A stretch of DNA of 64,000 bases from Oscillospiraceae bacterium (lineage in GTDB: Bacteria > Bacillota > Clostridia > Oscillospirales > Ruminococcaceae). The DNA is taken from positions 62,001-126,000 of the forward strand of contig JAGAZJ010000018.1 of assembly GCA_018110925.1 (NCBI GenBank). Direction: 5' to 3'. Positions 43,773 to 52,853 of the stretch are shown piece by piece. Position 1 is the stretch's first letter. The number at the start of each line of letters is the position of its first letter. A model generated the notes under the pieces. That model searched no databases. It was not told the origin of the DNA and was given only the letters and a program-made list of their open reading frames with translations. Both the position numbers and the translations under genes were made by a program.

Positions 43773-44401
43773 CAGAGCTTGGAGTAGCCGAAGCTGTTTA
43801 TGAGAGCATCTACCTTCTGACCGTTTTTGCACATGGGGCAGTCAACGGGCAGGCAGTTCATGTAGGAGGGCAGATCCTGCTCGGTGAATATGCTCTTTAC
43901 CTCCATGCCGTGTATCTCTTTTATAGCGGAGAATATGGCGCCTGCGCCAACGAGCCTGCCGTTGTAGTACTGAAGGCATTCTACCGCTCTGTTTATGCTC
44001 TTGCCCGTCGATGCGGAGGAGATGAGCAGGAGCACGTTCTTGTTCCATATCTTCTTCTGCACGTTGTCACGGAAAAGCATCTGGTTGTTTGAGTTGATCT
44101 CGGGCGTTACAAGGTTTATATCGGCGCCCACGTTTATGCCGCCCTGAGAGAGCGCATCGGCGAGGAAGGCACCAAGTATCTCCGTGCCCTCTATACAGAT
44201 TATCGTGTCTATCTGTGTGGCCGTGAACATGGAGGCAAGCTCCTTTGCGGCTTCTCTTGCGGTCTTGGCGCTGGTCTTGACCGCTGTGAGGTCAACGTAG
44301 TAGTTGACATGAGAATGGCTGGTGGCATAGTGGCCGGGGATTATGCCTATCTGTACTCTGCTGTTTTTTCTGAATGATATCATGTGTTCTCTGTCTTCCA
44401 T
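43772..44401 (-). CDS. Orotate-PRTase-like protein with altered PRPP loop
   Basis: 209 residues of phosphoribosyltransferase fold: IICIEGTEILGAFLADAL and GINVGADINLVTPEI correspond to the OPRT core. The PRPP loop reads LLLISSASTGKSIN, keeping T-G-K-S but lacking the two acidic residues (E/D-D) that normally bind ribose. A C-terminal segment DCPMCKNG-QKVDALINSFG carries a CxxC. It may not be a true orotate enzyme; a regulatory or alternative salvage role is possible. AGGAGG precedes the ATG. First gene of the unit with rlmH. Confidence 0.7.
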   Translation of the reverse strand: MEDREHMISFRKNSRVQIGIIPGHYATSHSHVNYYVDLTAVKTSAKTAREAAKELASMFTATQIDTIICIEGTEILGAFLADALSQGGINVGADINLVTPEINSNNQMLFRDNVQKKIWNKNVLLLISSASTGKSINRAVECLQYYNGRLVGAGAIFSAIKEIHGMEVKSIFTEQDLPSYMNCLPVDCPMCKNGQKVDALINSFGYSKL

Positions 44402-44437
44402 AGTGCATACCTCCTGAACAAAGCTATTGTACCGTAA

Positions 44438-44466
44438 ATTATATCATAAAATCCGACCAAATGCAA
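44438..44466 (-). promoter_or_regulatory. Promoter of PRTase-rlmH unit
   Basis: Minus strand TTGCAT (44466-44461), 17 nt, TATAAT (44443-44438). Bases 44467-44598 up to the hrcA promoter are AT-rich without other visible features. Confidence 0.75.
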
Positions 44467-44598
44467 TAGATAAACTTAATCTTTATATTTTCCGAAAAAT
44501 GCAATAGACTTTGTTAATACGATATATCAAAAGATACCGTCGGCAATGCCGCCCAAATTTGATGATTTGGTGAAATTTATGATTTTTTGCAAAAACAC

Positions 44599-44657
44599 TT
44601 GACAAGTCGGAAAAATGGTGTATAATATATTTAGCACTCAGAGAGAAAGAGTGCTAA
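44599..44657 (+). promoter_or_regulatory. hrcA operon promoter with perfect CIRCE operator
   Basis: TTGACA (44599-44604), 16 nt, TATAAT (44621-44626). TTAGCACTC (44631-44639), 9 nt, GAGTGCTAA (44649-44657) matches the CIRCE consensus exactly and overlaps the transcription start, so HrcA should repress the whole hrcA-grpE-dnaK-dnaJ operon. Confidence 0.97.
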
Positions 44658-44694
44658 CACCCGAAGATAAAAAGTGCTAAACGGAGGCGTTGAT

Positions 44695-45741
44695 ATGCTT
44701 GACGACAGAAAGCTGAAAATACTTGCGGCTGTTGTTGACGAGTATATTCTTACCGGCGAGCCTGTCGGCTCCAAGGCAGTCGCTTCCAAGCCCGGGATAA
44801 AGGTATCGAGCGCCACGATACGAAATGATATGGCGTTCCTTGAACAGTTGGGATACCTTGAACAGCCTCACACTTCGGCGGGCAGGATACCAACATATAA
44901 CGGCATAAAGCTGTATGTTGAGCGCCTGATGCCGCAGAGACATCTCACCGAGGACGAGATACAGATGCTCGACAGTATGCTCGACACGGACGACCTTTCG
45001 GAGGACTCGCTCATAGAGAGCGCATCCAAGGCTCTTGCGGAGATAACCCACTGTGCGGCGGTATCAAACATATCGCCCAAATTCTCGGTCATCACAAAGG
45101 TAGATGCGATACCCACGGGTAAGAGGATGTATGTACTGCTGATGATAACCTCGTCGGGCAATATACAGAATAAGGTATGCAGGCTCGAATTCGATTTGAC
45201 GGATGAACAGCTTGAGTTCTTCAAGGACTATATGACAGAGCATCTGAACGGTGTATCGGTGGATACGCTCTCCGATGCGATGATCGATCAGCTGGCACAG
45301 GCTATGGGTGCATATATGGTGACACTGTCACCACTCATGCACGGCGTTATGGAGCTTGCAAAGAGCTTCATGCAGTCGGATGTGAATGTCAGCGGTGAGC
45401 GCAATCTGATGGAGCGCAGGGATATCGGTGTGACCGATGTGATACGCTTTATGGAACAGAAGGACGAGCTTGCGGCGCTCCTCGATGACAGTTTCAGTGA
45501 TCTGACAGTGCTTTTCGGCAGTGATGTCTGCGTGATAAGCAATTCAAGTATGCTCGTATCCCCGATAAAGAGGGGCGGCAGGACCGCAGGGGCGTTGAGC
45601 CTTATAGGCCCTATGCGCCTTGACTACGCAAAGATCATACCTTATCTTGAATATCTGACAGACAGGATAAGCGAGATACTTACGGAGAATTCGGAGGAAT
45701 ACAGGCTGATAACCATAGAGGATAACAAGAACGAAAGTTAG
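44695..45741 (+). CDS. hrcA: Heat-inducible transcription repressor HrcA
   Basis: 348 residues. N-terminal winged helix (about 5-70) with SKAVASKPGIKVSSATIRNDMAFLEQLGYLEQPHTSAGRIPT, of which the SSATIRNDM recognition helix is characteristic, then GAF-like and insertion domains ending with LSLIGPMRLDYAKIIPYLEY. Binds CIRCE and needs GroEL for folding. ATG 44695 with ACGGAGG is chosen. The operator lies in its own leader (44631-44657), so it is autoregulated. Confidence 0.97.
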   Translation: MLDDRKLKILAAVVDEYILTGEPVGSKAVASKPGIKVSSATIRNDMAFLEQLGYLEQPHTSAGRIPTYNGIKLYVERLMPQRHLTEDEIQMLDSMLDTDDLSEDSLIESASKALAEITHCAAVSNISPKFSVITKVDAIPTGKRMYVLLMITSSGNIQNKVCRLEFDLTDEQLEFFKDYMTEHLNGVSVDTLSDAMIDQLAQAMGAYMVTLSPLMHGVMELAKSFMQSDVNVSGERNLMERRDIGVTDVIRFMEQKDELAALLDDSFSDLTVLFGSDVCVISNSSMLVSPIKRGGRTAGALSLIGPMRLDYAKIIPYLEYLTDRISEILTENSEEYRLITIEDNKNES

Positions 45742-45752
45742 GAGGATCGGCG

Positions 45753-46361
45753 ATGGACAAGGATCAGGTAAAGACCGATGAGATCCCCGCTGACAATGCG
45801 GAAACGGCGGCTGAGGAAGTGACCGCAGAGGACACACAGCCCGCCGCAGACACAGAGCAGACAGAAGAGACCGGAACGGCAGAGGCTGAACAGACAGAGA
45901 CAGAAGAAGCCGAACAGCCCGATGAGCTGGAAGAACTGAAAAAACAGCTCGCAGATGAAAAGGAACGCTATCTCAGGCTTGATGCGGAGTACTACAACTA
46001 TCGTACACGCTCCGTGAAGGAAAAGTCTGAGGCATACGACAACGCCACTGCGCAGGCTGTGAGCGAGATACTCACCGTTGTTGACAACTTTGAAAGGGCA
46101 CTCGGTACGGAATGCTCTGATGAAAAGTTCAAGAGCGGCATAGAGATGATATTCAGACAGTATCTCACGATACTTGAAAAGCTGGGCGTAAAGGAGATAG
46201 AGGCACTGGGTCAGCCCTTTGATCCCAATCTTCACAATGCCGTGACTAGCATAGAGGATGAGGAAAAGGGCGAGAATGAAGTTGCCGCCGTACTCCAGAA
46301 GGGATACACCCTCGGAAAGAGAGTCATACGCCCCGCAATGGTCACAGTGGCAAATCCGTGA
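45753..46361 (+). CDS. grpE: Nucleotide exchange factor GrpE
   Basis: 202 residues. An acidic, Glu/Thr-rich N-terminal tail (about 60 residues), a long coiled coil (about 65-120) and the C-terminal beta-sheet domain with PFDPNLHNAVTSIED and VAAVLQKGYTLGKRVIRPAMV. Releases ADP from DnaK. AGGAGG precedes the ATG, 11 bp after hrcA. The TGA at 46359-46361 lies 1-2 bp from the inverted heptad array that begins the inserted cassette. Confidence 0.96.
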   Translation: MDKDQVKTDEIPADNAETAAEEVTAEDTQPAADTEQTEETGTAEAEQTETEEAEQPDELEELKKQLADEKERYLRLDAEYYNYRTRSVKEKSEAYDNATAQAVSEILTVVDNFERALGTECSDEKFKSGIEMIFRQYLTILEKLGVKEIEALGQPFDPNLHNAVTSIEDEEKGENEVAAVLQKGYTLGKRVIRPAMVTVANP

Positions 46362-46362
46362 T

Positions 46363-46388
46363 TCAGGGTTCAGGGTATAGGGTTTAGC
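46363..46388 (+). repeat. Left inverted array of AGGGTT-type heptads
   Basis: TCAGGGT-TCAGGGT-ATAGGGT-TTAGC: three consecutive 7-bp units. Inverted relative to 46793-46818. Confidence 0.85.
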
Positions 46389-46425
46389 ATACGGCTCAAC
46401 CTCAAGACCCGGATGGTGATTAAAA

Positions 46426-46811
46426 ATGCTCAATAGTTTTATAGAACTTATTTCTGGCAGCGTTCGATAGAATTTACAGAAGAGATTTATAAGATCACCG
46501 GGATCCTTCCCCGTGAGGAAAACTGCGGGTTGATTTCACAGCTTAGAAGAGCGGCGGTATCTGTTCCGTCCGATATTGCTGAAGGCTATAGCAGAGCCTC
46601 AAGAAAAGACTATCTTATTTTTCTTTCCGTTGCAATGGGTTCTCTTGCAGAGGCACAGACTCAGTTGCTTATATGTGAAAGAATAGGATATATATCAAAT
46701 GAAGATCTATTACCAGCAATGGGTTTGGCAGATGAGATAGGAAAAATGGAACATACAATCATCAGAAAATTGTCGGTTTCCAATTCCAAGACCCTAAGCC
46801 CTAAACCCTAG
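46426..46811 (+). pseudogene. Four-helix-bundle (23S rRNA IVS-type) protein gene, apparent 1-bp frameshift
   Basis: The visible frame (from TTG 46530) gives ISQLRRAAVSVPSDIAEGY and RKDYLIFLSVAMGSLAEAQTQL, diagnostic for the IVS/S23-type four-helix-bundle family. Upstream in the same frame WQRSIEFTEEIYKITGILP continues the expected helix 1 but has no start codon and meets TAG. The family's first residues (MLNSFIELI) are found in another frame from ATG 46426; the switch occurs at 46452-46455, where one base is missing (ATT-TC-TGG). No good ribosome binding site precedes 46530. The last residues KTLSPKP and the stop are encoded by the right repeat array. Probably inactive. Confidence 0.75.
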
Positions 46812-46818
46812 ACCCTGA
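46793..46818 (+). repeat. Right inverted array of CCCTAAA-type heptads
   Basis: Consecutive units CCTAAGC, CCTAAAC, CCTAGAC, CCTGA, inverted relative to 46363-46388. It contains the stop codon of the four-helix-bundle gene. Confidence 0.85.
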
Positions 46819-46845
46819 GTATATTCAAAGAAAGGATGTATAAAT

Positions 46846-48684
46846 ATGAGCAAGATAATAGGCATAGACCTCGGTACCACAAATTCATGCGTAGCAGTTA
46901 TGGAAGGCGGCAGTGCCGTCGTGATCGCAAACTCCGAAGGTGCAAGAACTACCCCCTCAGTAGTAGGCTTCACAAAGACAGGCGAAAGACTTGTCGGTCA
47001 GGTAGCAAAGCGTCAGGCTGTTACCAATGCGGAAAGGACCATATCCTCCATCAAGAGGCACATGGGCTCTGATTACAAGGTGGATATAGACGGCAAGAAG
47101 TACACCCCTCAGGAGATATCCGCAATGATACTCCAGAAGCTCAAGACCGATGCCGAGGCGTATCTCGGCGAGCCCGTAACGGAAGCTGTGATCACCGTTC
47201 CCGCATACTTCACCGATGCACAGCGTCAGGCAACAAAGGATGCAGGTCAGATAGCAGGTCTCAATGTTAAGAGAATAATCAACGAGCCCACGGCAGCTGC
47301 TCTTTCCTACGGTATAGACAAGGAGCAGGATCAGACCGTTATGGTATATGACCTTGGCGGCGGAACATTCGATGTATCCATCATAGAGATGGGCGACGGC
47401 GTTCAGGAAGTTAAGGCAACTGCCGGCAACAACCACCTGGGCGGCGATGACTTCGACCAGAGGATAATAGACTGGATGGTATCCTCCTTCAAGGCGTCCG
47501 ACGGAGTTGACCTTTCTCAGGACAAGATGGCTCTCCAGAGACTCAAGGAAGCTGCTGAGAAGGCTAAGATAGAGCTTTCCTCCACTCCTACATCAAGCAT
47601 CAACCTCCCCTTCATCACAGCGGATGCAACAGGCCCCAAGCACCTCGACCTTACTCTCACAAAGGCTAAGTTCGATGAGTTGACAGCCGACCTCGTTGAG
47701 TCCACTATGGGTCCTGTTCGTCAGGCACTTTCCGACGCAGACCTCAAGCCCTCCGATATAAACAAGGTGCTCATGGTCGGCGGTTCTTCGAGAATACCCG
47801 CTGTTCAGGAAGCTGTAAAGAAGTTCATGGGCACCGAGCCTTTCAAGGGCATCAACCCCGATGAGTGCGTTGCTCTCGGTGCGGCTCTCCAGGGCGGTGT
47901 GTTCACAGGTGATGTTACAGGCATGGTTCTCCGTGACGTAACTCCTCTTTCGCTCGGCATCGAGACCGCGGGCGGCGTTTGCACAAAGATGATCGAGAGA
48001 AACAAGGCTATCCCCATAAAGCATTCTCAGGTATTCTCCACCTATGCGGACAATCAGACCGCTGTTGATATAAACGTTCTTCAGGGCGAAAGAGAATTCG
48101 CAAAGGACAACAAGCAGCTCGGTATGTTCCGTCTTGACGGCATCGCTCCCGCTCCCAGAGGTGTTCCCCAGATCGAGGTAACATTCGATATCGACTCAAA
48201 CGGTATCGTTCATGTATCCGCAAAGGATCTCGGCACAGGCAAGGAGCAGAACATCACCATCCAGTCCTCCACCAATATGTCCAAGGAGGATATAGACAAG
48301 GCTGTTCAGGATGCTGAGAGATATGCGGAAGAGGACAAGAAGCGCAAGGAAGAGGTAGACATCAAGAATCAGGCAGAGTCCCTCGTGTTCCAGTCCGAAA
48401 AGGCTATCAAGGACTTCGGCGACAAGGTGTCCGAGTCCGACAAGGCTCCCATCCAGTCCAAGATAGATGAGCTCAAGAAGGCTATCGAGAGCGGCAACAC
48501 CGCTGATATGAAGGCTAAGACCGATGAGCTCCAGCAGGCTGTATACGAGCTCTCCTCCAAGGTATACCAGGCAGCAGGCGCTCAGGCACAGGGTCAGCCC
48601 GGTGAGGCTGCTCAGCAGGGCGGCAATCAGGACAACGGAAACAATGACGGTTTCGTAGACGCTGACTACACTGACGTAAAGTAA
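46846..48684 (+). CDS. dnaK: Chaperone DnaK (Hsp70)
   Basis: 612 residues. ATPase domain with [27 protein letters not shown] and [11 protein letters not shown]; substrate domain from about 385; helical lid and a Gly/Gln/Ala-rich tail ending [11 protein letters not shown]. Folds nascent and stressed proteins with DnaJ and GrpE. AAAGGATG lies before the ATG, just after the inserted cassette, so translation signals are intact. Transcription from the CIRCE promoter must pass through the cassette. Confidence 0.98.
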   Translation: MSKIIGIDLGTTNSCVAVMEGGSAVVIANSEGARTTPSVVGFTKTGERLVGQVAKRQAVTNAERTISSIKRHMGSDYKVDIDGKKYTPQEISAMILQKLKTDAEAYLGEPVTEAVITVPAYFTDAQRQATKDAGQIAGLNVKRIINEPTAAALSYGIDKEQDQTVMVYDLGGGTFDVSIIEMGDGVQEVKATAGNNHLGGDDFDQRIIDWMVSSFKASDGVDLSQDKMALQRLKEAAEKAKIELSSTPTSSINLPFITADATGPKHLDLTLTKAKFDELTADLVESTMGPVRQALSDADLKPSDINKVLMVGGSSRIPAVQEAVKKFMGTEPFKGINPDECVALGAALQGGVFTGDVTGMVLRDVTPLSLGIETAGGVCTKMIERNKAIPIKHSQVFSTYADNQTAVDINVLQGEREFAKDNKQLGMFRLDGIAPAPRGVPQIEVTFDIDSNGIVHVSAKDLGTGKEQNITIQSSTNMSKEDIDKAVQDAERYAEEDKKRKEEVDIKNQAESLVFQSEKAIKDFGDKVSESDKAPIQSKIDELKKAIESGNTADMKAKTDELQQAVYELSSKVYQAAGAQAQGQPGEAAQQGGNQDNGNNDGFVDADYTDVK

Positions 48685-48702
48685 TATATTACAGAGTCAT
48701 AT

Positions 48703-48736
48703 CATTACCTGCACCGGCTCGCCGATGCAGGTAATG
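48703..48736 (+). other. 11-bp hairpin between dnaK and dnaJ
   Basis: CATTACCTGCA (48703-48713) and TGCAGGTAATG (48726-48736) are perfect reverse complements with an inner CGGC/GCCG pairing. No T-run follows. It may reduce dnaJ relative to dnaK or stabilise the dnaK 3' end. Confidence 0.75.
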
Positions 48737-48758
48737 CGATGTAAAGAAGGGATCACAC

Positions 48759-49919
48759 ATGGCTGAAAAGCGTGATTTTTACGAAGTGCTCGGTATACAG
48801 AAGGGCGCTTCCGAGGATGAGGTAAAAAAGGCGTACCGTGCGTGCGTAAAGAAATATCATCCTGACCTGCACCCCGATGACAAAGAGTGCGAGGAAAAGA
48901 TGAAGGAAGTAAACGAGGCTTACGAGATACTTTCCGACCCCGATAAAAAAGCCAGGTACGACCAGTTCGGCCATGCGGGAGTGGATCCTTCATACGGCGC
49001 AGGCGGAGGAGGTTTCGGCGGATTTTCGGACTTCGGCGATATGGGCGATATAGGCGATATATTCGGTTCTATATTCGGCGGTTCGTCGTTCAGGAGCTCA
49101 CGCTCCAATCCCAACGCCCCCAGAAGAGGTCAGGATCTTCAGACCAACGTGACTATCAGCTTTATGGAAGCCTGCAACGGCAAGAGCGTACAGCTGAAGA
49201 TCAACCGCTCCGAACAGTGCCCCGACTGCAACGGCACGGGTGCAGGCGCAGGCTCTACCGTGAACAGCTGTCCCGACTGCGGCGGCTCGGGCATGGTGCA
49301 GACCGCGCAGAGGACGATACTCGGTATGATGAGCTCGTCAAGACCTTGTACACGATGCGGCGGAAAGGGTCAGATTATACAGAACCCATGTTCCAAGTGC
49401 CGGGGAAGCGGCAGGGTGAATGTCACAAAGACGGTGAGCGTCAACGTACCTGCGGGTATCGACGACGGTCAGACCCTTCAGGTAAGGGGACAGGGCAACG
49501 CCGGTATGAACGGTGGCCCCTCCGGTGATCTCCATGTGGTCGTTAATGTACGTCCCGACCCGATATTTGAGCGTGACGGATATGATGTCACCACAGAAGT
49601 GCCCATCACATATATGCAGGCAGTTCTCGGCGACGATAATCTGGTAGTTCCCTGTATAGACGGCAAGGCGAGCATCAGAGTTCCGGAAGGAACACCCTCC
49701 GGCATGATATTCAGACTCAGGGGCAAGGGCATCAAGAAGCTCAACAGGAATGAGCGCGGCGACCAGTATGTAAAGGTGGTCGTTGAAGTGCCCAAGAACC
49801 TTAACAAGACGCAGAAGGATCTTCTCAAAAAGTTTGAGGACAGCCTCGGCGAAAATAACTACAAGAACCGCAAGAATTTCTTCGACAAGATAAAGGACAT
49901 ACTCAAGAGCGATATATGA
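48759..49919 (+). CDS. dnaJ: Chaperone DnaJ (Hsp40)
   Basis: 386 residues. J-domain (1-70) with HPD in KKYHPDLHPDD, Gly/Phe-rich region (about 75-115), four CxxCxGxG zinc repeats (CPDCNGTG, CPDCGGSG, CTRCGGKG, CSKCRGSG) and the C-terminal client-binding domains. Stimulates DnaK ATPase. AAGAAGGG precedes the ATG. Last gene of the CIRCE-controlled operon, followed by a strong terminator. Confidence 0.98.
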   Translation: MAEKRDFYEVLGIQKGASEDEVKKAYRACVKKYHPDLHPDDKECEEKMKEVNEAYEILSDPDKKARYDQFGHAGVDPSYGAGGGGFGGFSDFGDMGDIGDIFGSIFGGSSFRSSRSNPNAPRRGQDLQTNVTISFMEACNGKSVQLKINRSEQCPDCNGTGAGAGSTVNSCPDCGGSGMVQTAQRTILGMMSSSRPCTRCGGKGQIIQNPCSKCRGSGRVNVTKTVSVNVPAGIDDGQTLQVRGQGNAGMNGGPSGDLHVVVNVRPDPIFERDGYDVTTEVPITYMQAVLGDDNLVVPCIDGKASIRVPEGTPSGMIFRLRGKGIKKLNRNERGDQYVKVVVEVPKNLNKTQKDLLKKFEDSLGENNYKNRKNFFDKIKDILKSDI

Positions 49920-49925
49920 TGTAAG

Positions 49926-49948
49926 GGCGGGATTTTTCCCGCCTTTTT
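49926..49948 (+). terminator. Terminator after dnaJ
   Basis: GGCGGG-attttt-CCCGCC followed by T5. Confidence 0.93.
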
Positions 49949-49988
49949 CGTTTCTCCTTTTTTCTGTATCAAAATTTACAGGATTTAC

Positions 49989-50018
49989 TTGACAGTATGC
50001 CCTCCGATATAGTATAAT
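49989..50018 (+). promoter_or_regulatory. Promoter of yceG-telA unit
   Basis: TTGACA (49989-49994), 18 nt, TATAAT (50013-50018). Confidence 0.82.
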
Positions 50019-50054
50019 GATTATAATTGTTGATGCAAAAAGAGGACGAGGTCT

Positions 50055-51632
50055 ATGGCAAGGATAGTCGAAACGATATCTGCGGATATGAACCACCTTT
50101 CGGAAAGTCTCACTGAGGAACATTCTGTCAGACTGTATTCGAGGGGCGGTCATTTTTCCAAAAGAGAAATGATACCTGTGTATTTTCTTCTTATCACAGG
50201 CTGCCCGGGGGATGATAGCTACAACAACTTCCTCTACGGGCTCAAAAACGACATAATCAATTCAGGCAAGCCGTTTGCGCTCCTTGACGAACCTGTTTCG
50301 GTGTCATCGGGCGACAAGATGTTGCTCTCCTCTGTCGATACATCTTCCCCTGCAAGCATAATATCGGGGCTGTGCGGACTGGTCAGCGTCAACGGCAACA
50401 AGGAACTGAGCCTCATCGCTCAGAATGCACTGGGCGAGATGCTGACAGGCGTTCAGAGCGATGTCTTCGCCGTCGGCGGAGAGATGGTGCTCAAACTGCG
50501 CTTTATCAGCAGTGCCATCGGCGTGAATGACGACAAGATACCGCTGATACTCTATTACGGCGTTCCCTCGGCGGAGGATGCACTGTTTCTTTGCTTTGCC
50601 CAGAGGAGCGGCTTTGATGTGATATGCATATCCCCCGATGACAGGGCAAAGGATATATTTGAACACTGTCCCTATGCTTCTAAGATGCAGATGGAGAGTG
50701 TCGGTATGTCGGCACCTGTCAGACCCTTCCCGAAAGCCCCTGTAAAGGCAAAGATCTCCACTGTCGCATACAATGCGGAGCGTGAGCTCGATACCATGCT
50801 CTACAACGGCGACACCATGTTCAGGGACAGACAGTTCTCCAAGCTGTCGTCGGTAGTGCTTCAGACGACCTATGAGGAGATCGACCTGCTGTGGGATCAG
50901 GAGGCTAAGTTCCGCCCCGGCTTTGCGGTGGACAGCGAATATGCCACCGTTCCCGTTATATTCGCAAAGATAAACGGTATTGCGGGCGGCGCCGCCAGGG
51001 AGAGACAGTACTGGGAAATGGTCGAGGATATGATAACATACCGCTCGATGTATATAATAAAAGCCCCTGCATACAGAGCACCGGGCATAACCGCTTCAAG
51101 GATGTATGCCCAGTTCCATAAGGGCAGGAAGCTCGATATAGAAGGGCTTCTTCGTTCAAAGCTGAATAAGTACGGATTTCTCTCGGACTCGCTCCAGAGA
51201 ATGATATTTGAAAAGGCACAGGCTGTGCTGGATGACGGTCTGCTGATAATGGACAGCGAGCAGGAACTGGTCGATTACGTCATGCACGTTGCCCTCGGTC
51301 TGAATGAGAGGATCACAAGACTGTTGCAGCAGTATGACTTTACCAAGGAGATACCGAAGGCTGTGATAGTAGATACCATAGAGGATCCGTTCACCAAGCT
51401 CGAATGTACACAGGTACTGATGCTCTCATATCTCGGCTTCGATGTGCTGATATTCTCACCGTCGGGATACAGGAACATAGAGACCCATGTTTCGGAGAGA
51501 GCCTTCCAGATACATAATATAGGTGACTATGCCTACGGGCTGAGAGCACCGCATTTCAAAGTACCCACCGCTCCGAGAGCGAGAAAAAAAGCGTCCGGCG
51601 GATTGTTCGGACTGTTCAAGAAAGGAAGATAA
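50055..51632 (+). CDS. yceG: YceG-family protein (putative component of Ter-like biosynthetic module)
   Basis: 525 residues similar in length and pattern to B. subtilis YceG (YceG_bac family), which is encoded with TerD-like proteins and YceH. Recognisable stretches are FRDRQFSKLSSVVLQTTYEEIDLLWDQEAKFRPGF (about 255-290) and PKAVIVDTIEDPFTKLECTQVLMLSYLGFDVLIFSPSGYRNIE (about 430-472). The N-terminal third is weakly conserved. No catalytic motif is certain and no signal peptide is present. It lies 1 bp before telA. Related clusters answer envelope, tellurite or phage stress; the role here is unknown. Confidence 0.75.
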   Translation: MARIVETISADMNHLSESLTEEHSVRLYSRGGHFSKREMIPVYFLLITGCPGDDSYNNFLYGLKNDIINSGKPFALLDEPVSVSSGDKMLLSSVDTSSPASIISGLCGLVSVNGNKELSLIAQNALGEMLTGVQSDVFAVGGEMVLKLRFISSAIGVNDDKIPLILYYGVPSAEDALFLCFAQRSGFDVICISPDDRAKDIFEHCPYASKMQMESVGMSAPVRPFPKAPVKAKISTVAYNAERELDTMLYNGDTMFRDRQFSKLSSVVLQTTYEEIDLLWDQEAKFRPGFAVDSEYATVPVIFAKINGIAGGAARERQYWEMVEDMITYRSMYIIKAPAYRAPGITASRMYAQFHKGRKLDIEGLLRSKLNKYGFLSDSLQRMIFEKAQAVLDDGLLIMDSEQELVDYVMHVALGLNERITRLLQQYDFTKEIPKAVIVDTIEDPFTKLECTQVLMLSYLGFDVLIFSPSGYRNIETHVSERAFQIHNIGDYAYGLRAPHFKVPTAPRARKKASGGLFGLFKKGR

Positions 51633-51633
51633 T

Positions 51634-52800
51634 ATGCCACTCCAGTTCACACCCTCAGAAGAAAAGAAGGAAACGATCGAGGCAGAGGCTACTGTCGTTG
51701 ACACTGCCGTTCCCGAGCCCACGACCTATAACATACAGATAGGCGATACCAATAACTACTCGATCATCGATACCACCAACAAGCTAAAGGAAGAGCTCAT
51801 TTCCAGCGAGGAGATAGATAAGCTCGTCAGCACGATAAATGCCAATGACCCCAACTCTATCATCACATTCGGCAACGAAGTGGCAGAAGAGATATCAAAG
51901 GCATCCGACCAGGTGCTCCGCTCTATGGATATGTCACAGTTGGATGATTCCAGCGTGCTTCTCAATGCTCTTGCAAAGATAATGGAGCAGTTCGACGCAA
52001 AGGAGCTTTCCACCACCGAGAAGAAGGGCTTCCTTGCAAATCTCAGAAAGCAGCTCGACAAGATACTTGAAAAGTACACCACTATGGGCAATGAGGTTGA
52101 CAAGATATATGTTCAGCTCAAGAAGTACGAGGACGAGATAGGTCAGTCCAACCGCAAGCTTGAGACCATGTACAACGCCAATATCGACTACTACAAGCAG
52201 CTGCTCAAATACATCATGGCAGGTGAGCAGGCAAGTCAGGAGCTTGATAAATATATAGAGGAATACAGACAGAAGGCGGCAGAAAATCCCGATTCGGGTA
52301 CAACTGCTATGGATCTCCAGACTCTCGAGCAGACAAGGGCTATACTCGAACAGCGTGTAATGGACCTCAAGATTGCGGAGAACGTTGCCATGCAGACTGT
52401 CCCCATGCTGAAGGCTATGGAGTTCTCCAACGTTAACCTTATCAGAAAGATAAACTCCGCATTCATCATAACTATGCCTGTATTCAAGCAGTCGCTTGCA
52501 CAGGCAGTAATGCTCAAGCGCCAGAAGATACAGGCTGAGAGCATGAAGGCGCTTGATGAGAAGACAAATGAGCTCCTCCTGAAGAACGCTACGAATACAG
52601 TTGAGCAGACAAAGCTCACCACAAGGCTCGCAAACGGCAACTCTATCCAGGTCGAGACCCTTGAAAAGACATGGGCTACCATCGTCAGCGGCATCGATGA
52701 GACCAAGAAGCTGCAGGCTGAGGCAAGGGCAAAGCGCATAGAGGATTCCAAGCGCCTTGAAAAGCTCAAGGAAGACTATAAGGCAAAGATGAACTCATAA
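51634..52800 (+). CDS. TelA/YceH-family toxic anion resistance protein
   Basis: 388 residues, almost entirely alpha-helical after a 50-residue acidic start. The family pattern GLLANLRKQLDKILEKY-like segment (here KKGFLANLRKQLDKILEKYT), the long coiled coil region (about 150-260), and the block VNLIRKINSAFIITMPVFKQSLAQAV are typical of TelA/KlaA. Linked to resistance against tellurite and other oxyanions in plasmids, but the chromosomal function is unclear. RBS AGGAAG precedes the ATG; translation directly follows yceG. No terC/terD genes accompany the pair. Confidence 0.88.
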   Translation: MPLQFTPSEEKKETIEAEATVVDTAVPEPTTYNIQIGDTNNYSIIDTTNKLKEELISSEEIDKLVSTINANDPNSIITFGNEVAEEISKASDQVLRSMDMSQLDDSSVLLNALAKIMEQFDAKELSTTEKKGFLANLRKQLDKILEKYTTMGNEVDKIYVQLKKYEDEIGQSNRKLETMYNANIDYYKQLLKYIMAGEQASQELDKYIEEYRQKAAENPDSGTTAMDLQTLEQTRAILEQRVMDLKIAENVAMQTVPMLKAMEFSNVNLIRKINSAFIITMPVFKQSLAQAVMLKRQKIQAESMKALDEKTNELLLKNATNTVEQTKLTTRLANGNSIQVETLEKTWATIVSGIDETKKLQAEARAKRIEDSKRLEKLKEDYKAKMNS

Positions 52801-52853
52801 GTTACTGACGGACCCGACAGCCCCTCTGACGGGTGCGGTCGTTATCGGTTATG

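Larger units (their letters stand above)
46362..46818. mobile_element. 457-bp cassette with inverted telomere-like heptad arrays around a four-helix-bundle gene
   Basis: Between grpE and dnaK, bases 46363-46388 (left) and the reverse complement of 46793-46818 (right) both begin TCAGGGT and continue as degenerate AGGGTTT heptads, matching at 21 of 26 positions. They enclose a frameshifted IVS-type gene that does not belong to the heat-shock operon. The arrangement suggests a small inserted unit; no transposase or clear target-site duplication is seen. Mobility is inference. Confidence 0.6.
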
